A DNA stretch of 64,000 nt from Paenibacillus sp. G2S3 (GTDB taxonomy: Bacteria > Bacillota > Bacilli > Paenibacillales > Paenibacillaceae). The stretch covers positions 620,001 through 684,000 of the forward strand of contig NZ_CP126095.1 of NCBI RefSeq assembly GCF_030123105.1, written 5' to 3'. A program made the translations under genes and the position numbers. Shown here piece after piece: positions 1 to 7,631 of this stretch; position 1 is the stretch's first letter, and each line of letters starts with the position of its first letter. The notes under the pieces were generated by a model. The model was given only the letters and a program-made list of their open reading frames with translations. It had not been told where the DNA came from and did not search any database.

Positions 1-436
1 CGGTCTGGTCAGCTGGGTCGGTTTCCGCCAAAAAGCCATTGAATATGAGCGTGATGAACGTCTGGCTGGAGAGACAAAATATCCGCTGAAGCGCATGATC
101 AAGCTCTCCCTGGACGGAATTACCTCCTTCTCTTATAAGCCACTGAAGCTGGCAGGATACCTTGGCGCATTGCTATCGGCCTCCGGTTTCCTATATCTGA
201 TGTATGTGCTTTATCTGGTGATCTTTACGGATTCAGTCGTTAAAGGCTGGGCATCAATGATCGGAATCACACTAACCTTTAATGGCTTTGTACTCATTAT
301 GTTAGGGATTCTGGGTGAGTATGTGGGCCGGATTTATGATGAGACTAAGGGCCGTCCGCTCTATATTGTCCAAGAGTTCTATGAAGGTAAGAAACAGCAG
401 GATGTTCGTGAGCAGCAAGTCCTACATCGTCAATAA
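1..436 (+). CDS. Family 2 glycosyltransferase, C-terminal part (5' end outside window)
   Basis: An open frame enters from the left edge (codons in phase from base 2) and stops with TAA at 434-436, so only about 144 residues are seen. The segment VGFRQKAIEYERDERLAG followed by a short linker and two hydrophobic segments (roughly YLGALLSASGFLYLMYVLYLV and a second one ending in VLIMLGILGEYVGR) is the typical tail of DPM1/GtrB-like membrane glycosyltransferases that load a sugar onto polyprenyl phosphate. The catalytic GT-A domain lies upstream, outside the window, so the substrate cannot be read. It sits 20 bp before galU on the same strand, which supplies UDP-glucose, so a joint role in envelope glycosylation is likely but inferred. 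Confidence 0.85.
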   Translation, partial: GLVSWVGFRQKAIEYERDERLAGETKYPLKRMIKLSLDGITSFSYKPLKLAGYLGALLSASGFLYLMYVLYLVIFTDSVVKGWASMIGITLTFNGFVLIMLGILGEYVGRIYDETKGRPLYIVQEFYEGKKQQDVREQQVLHRQ

Positions 437-456
437 ATGCAAGGGAGGGATTCGGT

Positions 457-1368
457 GTGAAGATTAGAAAAGCGGTTATTCCCGCCGCGGGCCTAGGCAC
501 TCGGTTCCTGCCTGCAACTAAGGCACAGCCCAAGGAAATGCTGCCCATTGTGGATAAGCCGGCGATTCAATACATCGTAGAAGAAGCTGTTCGATCCGGT
601 ATTGAAAGCATCATTATCGTGACGGGCCGCAACAAGAAGTCGATTGAAGATCATTTTGATAAATCAGTGGAACTGGAACAGACGCTATTGGAAAAAGGAA
701 AAGAGGAGCTGCTTCGTGAAGTCCAGGCGATTAGCGAACTAGCTAGCATTCATTACATTAGGCAAAAAGAGCCGCTTGGACTAGGTCACGCCATCCTTTG
801 TGCGGAACAGTTCATTGGGGATGAGCCCTTTGCAGTTCTGCTAGGTGACGATATTATGGTCTCGGAGGACCCGGCGCTGCTGCAAATGATGCGATTGTAT
901 GAACAAGAGGAGCAGACCATCGTCGGTGTTCAGCAGGTGCCACGGCAGGAGGTTCATAAATATGGGATTATATCCTCGAGCGGCTCACTAAATGGAGTTC
1001 ATGAAGTAAAAGGATTGGTGGAGAAGCCTTCCCCGGAAGCAGCACCTTCAGAAAATGCTATTATGGGACGTTACATTTTGGAGCCTTCGATATTTTCGGT
1101 GCTGGCTAAGCTCGAGCGTGGAGCAGGCGGCGAATATCAACTGACAGATGCATTGCATGAAGTATGCCGGAATGAAGGTCTGCTGGCGCTGGATTTGATC
1201 GGACAACGTTATGATATCGGCGATAAATTTGGCTATATTCAGGCTACGCTGGAGGTCGGATTGATGCGTGAGGAGTTGCGTCCATTATTAGTTCCGTATT
1301 TGCAGAAGCTGGCGGCTAGTCTGAAGGAAAATGAAGAAGTGGGGGCGTTACCTTGGGGTACACGCTAG
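457..1368 (+). CDS. galU: UTP--glucose-1-phosphate uridylyltransferase
   Basis: Makes UDP-glucose from UTP and glucose-1-phosphate, the cytosolic sugar donor for teichoic acid, glycolipid and exopolysaccharide synthesis. The 303-residue protein has the family length. The N-terminus carries the nucleotide-binding signature AAGLGTRFLPATKAQPKEML, followed by VDKPAIQYIVEEA; LGLGHAILCAE and LLGDD are further family motifs, and the region around VKGLVEKPSPEAAPS matches the sugar-binding part. Start is GTG at 457, chosen because an AAGGGAGG ribosome binding site lies just upstream (about 440-447). It directly follows the glycosyltransferase gene and is closed by the terminator at 1381-1445, so the two probably form the end of one operon. 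Confidence 0.95.
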   Translation: MKIRKAVIPAAGLGTRFLPATKAQPKEMLPIVDKPAIQYIVEEAVRSGIESIIIVTGRNKKSIEDHFDKSVELEQTLLEKGKEELLREVQAISELASIHYIRQKEPLGLGHAILCAEQFIGDEPFAVLLGDDIMVSEDPALLQMMRLYEQEEQTIVGVQQVPRQEVHKYGIISSSGSLNGVHEVKGLVEKPSPEAAPSENAIMGRYILEPSIFSVLAKLERGAGGEYQLTDALHEVCRNEGLLALDLIGQRYDIGDKFGYIQATLEVGLMREELRPLLVPYLQKLAASLKENEEVGALPWGTR

Positions 1369-1380
1369 TGATTGAAGGAG

Positions 1381-1445
1381 ACTGTTCCAAACAACCTTAA
1401 CATCGTCTTCGGCGGCGGTGGGATGATGTTTGGGGCAGTTTTTTT
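1381..1445 (+). terminator. Intrinsic terminator after galU
   Basis: A long hairpin begins ACTGTTCCAAACA (1381-1393) and closes with TGTTTGGGGCAGT; two G-U pairs keep the stem continuous. A T run (1439-1445) follows. An inner AACATC/GATGTT stem extends it. Confidence 0.85.
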
Positions 1446-1481
1446 GCGTGTGGCGTTTAAAGGGCAGGTGGGGATGGACAA

Positions 1482-1617
1482 TTAAGTGTACTTTATACAA
1501 TTAAAAATCGCATCAAACCGCTACGAATCGATGTAGTTGCACTTTATACACTTAGTTCTTTAAAATCCAATGGAAATACTCTTTCCATCTGTTTTTAGTT
1601 GTATAAACTACACTTAA
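1482..1617. repeat. 136-bp inverted-repeat-bounded element (MITE-like)
   Basis: The ends are a 26-bp inverted repeat: 1482-1507 (starts TTAAGTGTACTTTATACAA) against 1592-1617 (ends TTGTATAAACTACACTTAA), with about two mismatches by eye. A third, more degenerate copy of the core (ACTTTATACACTTAG) lies inside at about 1538-1552 in direct orientation. There is no credible gene inside and no clear target-site duplication. It lies in the gap between galU and the flavoprotein gene. It could be a miniature mobile element or a paired-arm RNA structure. The rest of the gap 1369-1740 holds only the two terminators. Confidence 0.55.
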
Positions 1618-1679
1618 AAGAGTCATAGAGGGGCTAAAGTATGAAATAGCTGCACCAAATGCAGTTATATTATGCAATA

Positions 1680-1720
1680 TAAAAAATCCGGAGGACAGAT
1701 TCCTAAGAATCGTCTCCGGA
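1680..1720 (-). terminator. Intrinsic terminator of the flavoprotein / two-component transcript
   Basis: TCCGGAG (1687-1693) pairs with CTCCGGA (1714-1720), with an inner GATTC/GAATC stem. On the reverse strand it is followed by six Ts (A run at 1681-1686). It lies just downstream of the gene ending at 1741. Confidence 0.75.
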
Positions 1721-1740
1721 GCTATGTTTAAATTCATTGA

Positions 1741-2307
1741 TTAAGCCTTTAATACATCATGATCCACGTAACGTGCACCATTTAACTCACTAATCACGTT
1801 AATCGCTACCTTCGCGCCATCGCCTGCCGTAATAATGGCATGTACACTTACTCCGGCAACGGTCCCTGCAGCCCAAATGCCTTCAATATTTGTTTTGCCT
1901 TCTGGGTTAACAGCGACTACTGTTTTGATTCTTGGCTCTGTACCATCCTTAGTCTCCACGCCAGCTTTAGCGGCTAGATCCGTAAGGGCGCCTGTTGCAA
2001 GAATAACATGTTTGGCTTCATAAATGATCCCATCTTCGGTTTCGATGACGAAACCGTTGCCGCTAGAAGTGAGGTTGATAGCTTGTTCAGAAACTAGCTC
2101 AGCACCAAATTTGACGGCTTGCTTATGTCCGGTTTCTACGAGATCAGGACCGCCTACTTCGGAAATTCCATAAAAGTTCTCAAACCATCCTCTGCGTGTC
2201 ATGCCCTTATCATTGTCGATCAGCAGCGTTTTTTTGCCCGCCTTGGCGGCGAACAGGGCTGCGCTTGCACCGGCAGGACCGGCTCCAATTACGGCGATTT
2301 CGTACAT
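1741..2307 (-). CDS. Single-domain FAD-dependent oxidoreductase, thioredoxin-reductase-like
   Basis: A 188-residue flavoprotein. The N-terminal dinucleotide-binding motif AVIGAGPAGASAALFAAKAG (residues 5-24) and the later ATG (VILATGALTD) and GIWAAGTVAG (about 147-156) segments place it in the thioredoxin reductase/YpdA superfamily. Those enzymes are usually about 310-330 residues with an inserted NAD(P)H domain and, in TrxR, a CxxC pair; both the insert and any cysteine pair are missing here, and the usual GD of the C-terminal FAD motif reads GT. An NADPH-dependent reductase activity is therefore uncertain. An AGGAGG site precedes ATG 2307. It lies 108 bp downstream of the sensor kinase gene on the same strand and may be co-transcribed. 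Confidence 0.8.
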   Translation of the reverse strand: MYEIAVIGAGPAGASAALFAAKAGKKTLLIDNDKGMTRRGWFENFYGISEVGGPDLVETGHKQAVKFGAELVSEQAINLTSSGNGFVIETEDGIIYEAKHVILATGALTDLAAKAGVETKDGTEPRIKTVVAVNPEGKTNIEGIWAAGTVAGVSVHAIITAGDGAKVAINVISELNGARYVDHDVLKA

Positions 2308-2415
2308 TTTTTGACCTCCTCAAAGTTTTGCGGAGCGTGGCTCCTTAGAATGGACAACATAGCAAAACTGGCATCGTAGACATAGGCTTAAGTCTATCAT
2401 CTATTATAACGGTTG

Positions 2416-3999
2416 TTACTCTCTCTTGGCTAATCCTTCCTCGCAAGGAAGGGTAACCCTAAAGGTTGTTCCCTCACCGAGGGTGCTGCTTACACTAATC
2501 TTGCCGTGATGTGCCTCCACGATAGACTTTGTAATTGAAAGACCGAGTCCAGATCCACCGTATTTACGCGTGCGTGAGGAATCGCTGCGGTAGAAGCGAT
2601 CGAAGATATGCGGGATATGCTTTGTAGAGATTCCGCAACCATTGTCCCGTACCGTTAGAATGGCTTCATTTCCTCTAGCATGTAAAGAGAGAGATATGCT
2701 TCCAGATTGTGGATCGGTATGTTGAACTGCATTGTGAAACAGATTCAGAATCACCTGCTTGATCTTATTGGGTTCATATTTACCATGGATGCCATACGAG
2801 ATATCAAATGTAACCTTGCGCTGGTCCGCCAACAAGAGCAGATGGGGCTTCATTTCGGAAATCACCTCTCCGAGAAGCAGATCCGTCATCCGTAGTTGGG
2901 GAGCGCCATCCATCCGAGCGAGCAGCAGCAAATCCTCCACCAGCTTGTTGATCCGTTTCGATTCACCGTGCATGCTCCGCAATGAATTGTATAACTGTTC
3001 TTTGTTGTCTGCAGCGCCTCGCAGTAAGACCTCCAGAAAACCATGAATCGAGGTCAGCGGCGTTCGCAGCTCGTGAGAAGCATCGGCAGCGAAGCGGCGC
3101 ATCTGTTCCTTGGCTTCCCGTTCATTATGAAAGGATATTTCAAGACGCTCGAGCATACCATTGAATGAATGAGCCAGCTTGTCGATCTCAGTCTGTCCTT
3201 GGTTAATTGGAAAACGGATATCCAGATTCCCGGCATCAATGATCTCGGCGGACTCGCCCATATTTGAGAGAGGAACCAGCGTCTTTCGAAGGGCAGGCAA
3301 GTATAGGAAGAAGCCAGCCATTAAAGCAACCACTGACAAACCTGCGTAGATCATCAATTGCTGCAAGATTACATCCGTAAGCGGTCCTGTATTCACACTC
3401 ATTTGAAGTAGCAATCTAGGATTTCCAGGTCTATAGAGGTTCACGAATATGGCTAGATGCTCAGTGCCGTCTTCGCCCTCTATGAGCTTGTAATTTCCTG
3501 TTGCTCTATCCGTGGTATGAATGAGTAGATTATTGTACTCCTCATTCGTTAATTTAGGCGCGGCTGATTCAGATAAAGTCATTTGCTGTAAGTCTCTGAA
3601 AGTGCCATCCGAGCTATAAATTGCGAGGGTTGTATGGGCATCCAGCAGGAGTGGACGCCTATTCTCACCGGTTCGTAGACCCTCTGGAATTTTATTCTGG
3701 CCGTTTCTTTCACCCGGCAAATTGCCATTATGCTCGGAGTTTTCCTCATTCGGAGTTGTAGTATCCTCGTCATAGGAATTGAAAAAATTGAAAAACATCT
3801 CACGGGGAACAGAACGTATTTGCGCTTCCATAGACTCCGCTCTATTGCTGTATATGAAATCCCGCATGAGTATATATTGTAATACTCCGATTAGCAGCAG
3901 CAATCCTGATAGAATGAGCAGCGAAATGGCTAGCAGCTGCTTGCGCAGAGAACGTGGTGCAGGCAGCCTACGAAACCATTTAGAGATGCGCGTACTCAT
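2416..3999 (-). CDS. Membrane sensor histidine kinase (HAMP-HisKA-HATPase)
   Basis: A 527-residue kinase. Residues about 20-45 and 213-235 are hydrophobic membrane segments enclosing an extracellular sensing domain of about 165 residues with an acidic, Asn-rich stretch near residues 76-105. A HAMP linker follows, then the phosphoacceptor box FAADASHELRTPLTS with His309, an N box (NLFHNAVQHT), G1 (DNGCGIS) and GGSGLGLSI of the ATPase domain. It phosphorylates the response regulator encoded immediately upstream: its ATG overlaps that gene's stop in an ATGA arrangement, indicating translational coupling. The signal sensed cannot be told from the sequence. Confidence 0.92.
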   Translation of the reverse strand: MSTRISKWFRRLPAPRSLRKQLLAISLLILSGLLLLIGVLQYILMRDFIYSNRAESMEAQIRSVPREMFFNFFNSYDEDTTTPNEENSEHNGNLPGERNGQNKIPEGLRTGENRRPLLLDAHTTLAIYSSDGTFRDLQQMTLSESAAPKLTNEEYNNLLIHTTDRATGNYKLIEGEDGTEHLAIFVNLYRPGNPRLLLQMSVNTGPLTDVILQQLMIYAGLSVVALMAGFFLYLPALRKTLVPLSNMGESAEIIDAGNLDIRFPINQGQTEIDKLAHSFNGMLERLEISFHNEREAKEQMRRFAADASHELRTPLTSIHGFLEVLLRGAADNKEQLYNSLRSMHGESKRINKLVEDLLLLARMDGAPQLRMTDLLLGEVISEMKPHLLLLADQRKVTFDISYGIHGKYEPNKIKQVILNLFHNAVQHTDPQSGSISLSLHARGNEAILTVRDNGCGISTKHIPHIFDRFYRSDSSRTRKYGGSGLGLSITKSIVEAHHGKISVSSTLGEGTTFRVTLPCEEGLAKRE

Positions 4000-4682
4000 A
4001 GATCCACCCGGTAGCCTGCTCCCCGCAGGGTACGGATAATACGGTGCTCCTTATCCCCGAGCTTCTCGCGAAGCGATCGGATATAGACCTCAACAATATT
4101 TTCCTCACCGCCAAAATCATAGCCCCACACCTTATCAAGAATCATAGGCTTACTTAATACAAGGCCGTGATTGATAACGAGATACTGCAGTAACTCGTAT
4201 TCCGTGGGGGAGAGTTCAAGCACTTCCTCCTTGAAGCGAATTTCTTTTCTGCGGCTGTCAATTCGGAATGGACCGCAGCGCACCTCGCCGAGCAGACCTG
4301 GAAACTGATTGCGTAGCCGCGCTTGAATTCGGGCAAGCAATTCGTCGAAGCTGAAGGGCTTGACCATATAATCGTCAGCACCAATAGTGAGACCCTTGAC
4401 TCGATCGTCCACTTCATCCTTTGCAGTTAGCATAATGACGGCTAATTCCGTCTCCTCCGAGCGCAGGTAATGACATAACTCGAATCCATCCATGCCGGGC
4501 ATCATGACATCTAGGATGGCTACATGTGGCTTGAACTCAGCGGCGACCGAGATGGCTGTAATTCCGTCGGGTGCGGTTCTGACTTCGAATCCTTCATTGA
4601 GGAGGCCCAGCTCCAGAAATTGTAGTATATGAGGCTCATCATCTACGAGCAGTAGTCGAACGCCTTGAGCTGCTTTCATCAT
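3996..4682 (-). CDS. OmpR/PhoB-family response regulator
   Basis: A receiver domain (residues 8-120) with the acidic pair VDDE, phosphoacceptor Asp58 in AILDVMMPG and the conserved Lys in MVKPFSFDELLAR is followed by an OmpR-type winged helix (RFKEEVLELSPTEYELL ... EVYIRSLREKLGD ... RTLRGAGYRV). It acts as a DNA-binding regulator controlled by the kinase encoded next on the strand. The longest frame would start at a TTG at 4694, but a GGAGG site overlaps that codon; ATG 4682 (or the adjacent ATG 4679) has the right spacing, so I use 4682. The stop overlaps the kinase start by 4 bp. Target genes are unknown; the neighbouring flavoprotein gene is a candidate. Confidence 0.92.
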   Translation of the reverse strand: MMKAAQGVRLLLVDDEPHILQFLELGLLNEGFEVRTAPDGITAISVAAEFKPHVAILDVMMPGMDGFELCHYLRSEETELAVIMLTAKDEVDDRVKGLTIGADDYMVKPFSFDELLARIQARLRNQFPGLLGEVRCGPFRIDSRRKEIRFKEEVLELSPTEYELLQYLVINHGLVLSKPMILDKVWGYDFGGEENIVEVYIRSLREKLGDKEHRIIRTLRGAGYRVDL

Positions 4683-5142
4683 AGGTACCTCCAAATCAGT
4701 GATAGATAGCTACATTATGACATATTCGGTTGAATGTTTGCTGAAGATCCGTCCCTATGCTTTACGATTAAATGAGCCTTTTTTCTTTCGTGATGATTCA
4801 AAGGGGTTAATTTAGTTATAAGTAATATTAATGTGTTTAATAACAAACAAGGTTAAAAAATCCGGATTTTTGGAAATGTGATAAAGGGTTTTGACGGCGG
4901 ATATAGAACACTTTACAATAAGGATAATCTCCTGATTTTGGTGAAAGTTACCCATTTTAGGTTAGATTATTCGTTCGTGTTAAATCTTCTTCCACGCTTT
5001 TTTCAACTTTGTCCATCTTCCTATCAAGGCTCATTTCTTTCAAGTGTATTTCTTGTTAATTCACTTCTTTCTGGAACTTCTGTTCATTCAACCTGTGCTT
5101 GCTGAAACTTCATATTACCCATAAGTCAAGGGAGGCGTTTCC
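4683..5142. other. Divergent intergenic region between regulator and glgC
   Basis: About 460 bp, AT-rich. It holds the upstream region of the reverse-strand regulator gene and, at 4891-4919, a good forward promoter. The 215-nt untranslated leader of glgC is pyrimidine-rich; I saw no strong terminator or known riboswitch in it. A 75-codon frame here (4878-5105) starts inside the promoter and looks non-coding. Confidence 0.5.
4891..4919 (+). promoter_or_regulatory. Sigma-A-type promoter for glgC
   Basis: TTGACG (4891-4896), a 17-bp spacer and TACAAT (4914-4919). This is the only strong candidate before glgC. Transcription would begin near 4926 and leave a leader of about 215 nt. Confidence 0.65.
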
Positions 5143-6306
5143 ATGAAGAAAAAAGAAATGGTAGCCATGCTATTGGCTGGAGGCCAAGGCAAAAGATTGA
5201 AAGGTTTAACCAAATCGCTTGCCAAGCCCGCTGTTTATTTTGGAGGGACCTATCGGATCATCGACTTCCCTTTAAGTAACTGCTCCAATTCAGGGATTGA
5301 TACAGTTGGTGTGCTGACTCAATATGAGCCGCTCATACTGCATTCTTACATCGGAGTAGGCAGCGATTGGGATTTGAACCGTAAGAACGGTGGGGTATTC
5401 GTATTGCCACCGCATGAACGCGAGAATGGAAGCAGCTGGTATCGGGGAACAGCCGATGCGATTTATCGGAATCTTAAGTTTGTGGATCAGTTTGATCCAG
5501 AGCATGTTCTTATTCTGTCCGGTGATCACATTTATAAAATGGATTATCATGCGATGCTTCAATACCACAAGGAAAGAAACGCCGATTGCACGATTTCTGT
5601 CATTGACGTTCCGCTGGAGGAAGCAAGCCGATTTGGAATCTTGAATACGGAGGACGATCTGAAAATTTACGAATTTGAGGAGAAGCCCTCTCAACCCAAA
5701 AGCACGTTAGCTTCTATGGGCGTGTATATCTTCAAATGGGAGATTCTCCGCAAGCATCTATTAGAAGACGGGGAAAATGTGGGTTCTTCGCACGATTTCG
5801 GCAAGGATATCATTCCATTAATGCTGGAGGACGGAAACTCCTTATTTGCGTACCCTTTTGAAGGATATTGGAGAGATGTAGGTACAATAACTAGCTTATG
5901 GGAAGCTAATATGGATTTGCTGAGCGATACCCCGCCACTTAATCTAAATGATCCCAGCTGGCGCATTTTTACACGTAATCCGAATCAACCTGCCCAATAT
6001 GTCGCTCCAGGGGCGAAAGTGTCAGGCTGCATTATTAATGAAGGCTGCATTGTGCACGGAGAAGTGAATCACTCGGTCCTCTTTTATGGCGTAGAAGTGG
6101 GTGAAGGAAGTGTAATTACGGACTCCGTGATTATGCCTAAGGTTAAGATTGGCAAGAACGTACGCATTCATAAAGCGATTATTAGTGAGAATACGGTAAT
6201 CGACGATTATATGGAAATAGGCATCGAACGGGAGAATGAGAATGAAATTCTGCTGATCGACAATAAAAGCAAGAAGCGAAAATCAGTAGTAGCCAAAACC
6301 ATATAA
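5143..6306 (+). CDS. glgC: Glucose-1-phosphate adenylyltransferase, catalytic subunit
   Basis: Produces ADP-glucose from ATP and glucose-1-phosphate, the committed step of bacterial glycogen synthesis. The 387-residue protein has the nucleotide signature [15 protein letters not shown] near the N-terminus, [11 protein letters not shown], the catalytic-site [12 protein letters not shown] and the sugar-binding [10 protein letters not shown], followed by left-handed beta-helix hexapeptide repeats in the last 100 residues. The start ATG 5143 follows an AAGGGAGG site. It is followed after a 122-bp repeat-bearing gap by glgD, whose product forms the heterotetramer with GlgC in Bacillus-type systems. 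Confidence 0.95.
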   Translation: MKKKEMVAMLLAGGQGKRLKGLTKSLAKPAVYFGGTYRIIDFPLSNCSNSGIDTVGVLTQYEPLILHSYIGVGSDWDLNRKNGGVFVLPPHERENGSSWYRGTADAIYRNLKFVDQFDPEHVLILSGDHIYKMDYHAMLQYHKERNADCTISVIDVPLEEASRFGILNTEDDLKIYEFEEKPSQPKSTLASMGVYIFKWEILRKHLLEDGENVGSSHDFGKDIIPLMLEDGNSLFAYPFEGYWRDVGTITSLWEANMDLLSDTPPLNLNDPSWRIFTRNPNQPAQYVAPGAKVSGCIINEGCIVHGEVNHSVLFYGVEVGEGSVITDSVIMPKVKIGKNVRIHKAIISENTVIDDYMEIGIERENENEILLIDNKSKKRKSVVAKTI

Positions 6307-6310
6307 TCAA

Positions 6311-6403
6311 GCTAAAACGCCTTCGGCGTCCTTCTAGGGACGGTAAGCGTTTATGCGAGATTTATAAGGATAAAGTATATCGTGAAACTTATACTTTCTT
6401 ATA
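6311..6403 (-). repeat. 93-bp dispersed repeat, copy A (inverted relative to copy B)
   Basis: Its reverse complement aligns without gaps to 11221-11313, with roughly 78 of 93 positions identical by eye. It contains a small ACGCC-TTC-GGCGT hairpin at the left end; in this orientation a T-rich tail would serve reverse-strand transcription. It separates glgC from glgD. Confidence 0.75.
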
Positions 6404-6428
6404 AATTATAAGAGGACGGTGGATTCCG

Positions 6429-7532
6429 ATGAAGCAACTCATGGGTGTAATTAATCTGGATCATGAACTCGACAAACTAAATGAACTCACTTATTTCCGC
6501 TGTGGTGCAGCCGTACCTTTTGCCAGTCGTTATCGGTTGATTGATTTCGTGCTTTCTAATATGATGCGTGCAGACCTGGAGAGCGTTGGCCTGTTCGTCC
6601 GGCGTAAATACCGTTCGCTTATGGACCATTTGGGTGACGGAAAATCCTGGGATATGAACCGCAAGCATGGGGGATTATTCATTTTGCCTCCAGACTGGAA
6701 CGATCCAACGGATACTTCCCTTGGGGACTTACAGCATTATCATAACAATCTGGATCTTTTTAAACGGGGATCTGCTAAATATATCGTGTTTTCGGGCAGC
6801 CAGCATATCAATACGATCAATCTTCAGGATTTGTATAGTTACCATCTGGAGAAGGGTGCCGACGTTACAGTAGTGTATAAAAAGATTGAGGAACTGCAGC
6901 CAGAACATGATCTATGCCAGCGTATTGAAGTAGACGAAGAGAATAAGGTGACTAATATCCATCATGAGAAAGACCATCCTAATTTATATCTGGATATCTT
7001 CATTATGGAGAAGAAGCTGTTCTTGGAGCAGGTGGAGCATTGCATTGCGCATGGAGAAAGCTATTTTTTCCGTGATGTAATTCAGAAGAACCGACACAAA
7101 TTTAATATCGCCGCATACGAATATCATGGCTATCATGCCGTAATTAATTCATTAGAGAGTTATTATAAGAACAGTTTGGAGCTGCTCCAACAGGAGAATT
7201 ACTTCAGTTTGTTCAAAGAAAGTCCGGTACAGACGAAGATTAAATATGAAGCTCCAACCCGATACTTGGAGAGCGCGAATGTCAGCAATTCACTTGTGGC
7301 TAATGGCTGCATTATAGGTGGAACGGTGGAGAATAGCGTGATCTTTCGGGGGGTTCAGGTCCGTAAGGGAGCGAAAATCATCAACTCAGTAATTATGCAA
7401 AAGTGCATCATCGAGGAGAATGCTGTTATTGAGAATGTGATTATGGATAAGGACGTACATTTAAGTAAAAATAGAATTCTCGTCGGGGATAGTAAACGTC
7501 CATTTGTCATCGCCAAGAGCAGTAAGATATAA
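6429..7532 (+). CDS. glgD: Glucose-1-phosphate adenylyltransferase, regulatory subunit
   Basis: A 367-residue paralogue of GlgC. The N-terminus (MKQLMGVINLDHELDKLNEL) replaces the catalytic GGxGxRL loop, while PFASRYRLIDFVLSNMMRA and SWDMNRKHGGLFILPP keep the family fold and the C-terminus again forms hexapeptide beta-helix repeats (NSLVANGCIIGGTVENSVIF). As in B. subtilis GlgD it is expected to be catalytically weak and to boost GlgC activity as a heterotetramer. A GAGGACGGTGG site precedes ATG 6429. No terminator is seen before glgP, so glgD and glgP probably share a transcript. Confidence 0.93.
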   Translation: MKQLMGVINLDHELDKLNELTYFRCGAAVPFASRYRLIDFVLSNMMRADLESVGLFVRRKYRSLMDHLGDGKSWDMNRKHGGLFILPPDWNDPTDTSLGDLQHYHNNLDLFKRGSAKYIVFSGSQHINTINLQDLYSYHLEKGADVTVVYKKIEELQPEHDLCQRIEVDEENKVTNIHHEKDHPNLYLDIFIMEKKLFLEQVEHCIAHGESYFFRDVIQKNRHKFNIAAYEYHGYHAVINSLESYYKNSLELLQQENYFSLFKESPVQTKIKYEAPTRYLESANVSNSLVANGCIIGGTVENSVIFRGVQVRKGAKIINSVIMQKCIIEENAVIENVIMDKDVHLSKNRILVGDSKRPFVIAKSSKI

Positions 7533-7631
7533 ACAAGTGGATTAGATAAAACCAAACAGTATAACCTATTTGATCTAAAGGCATAGTCTAATGCATTCCC
7601 AAAAAAAGCTTTTGTCAGGAGGAACCTGCTG

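Noticed and set aside
1552..1737. 61-codon reverse-strand frame
   Set aside because: It covers the inverted-repeat element and the terminator, has no ribosome binding site, and no recognisable sequence.
4878..5105. 75-codon forward frame before glgC
   Set aside because: It begins upstream of the glgC promoter's -35 box and has low-complexity hydrophobic codons with no ribosome binding site; it lies in the leader.
5109..5142. Riboswitch in the glgC leader
   Set aside because: The 215-nt leader has no terminator stem or conserved motif that I can recognise.
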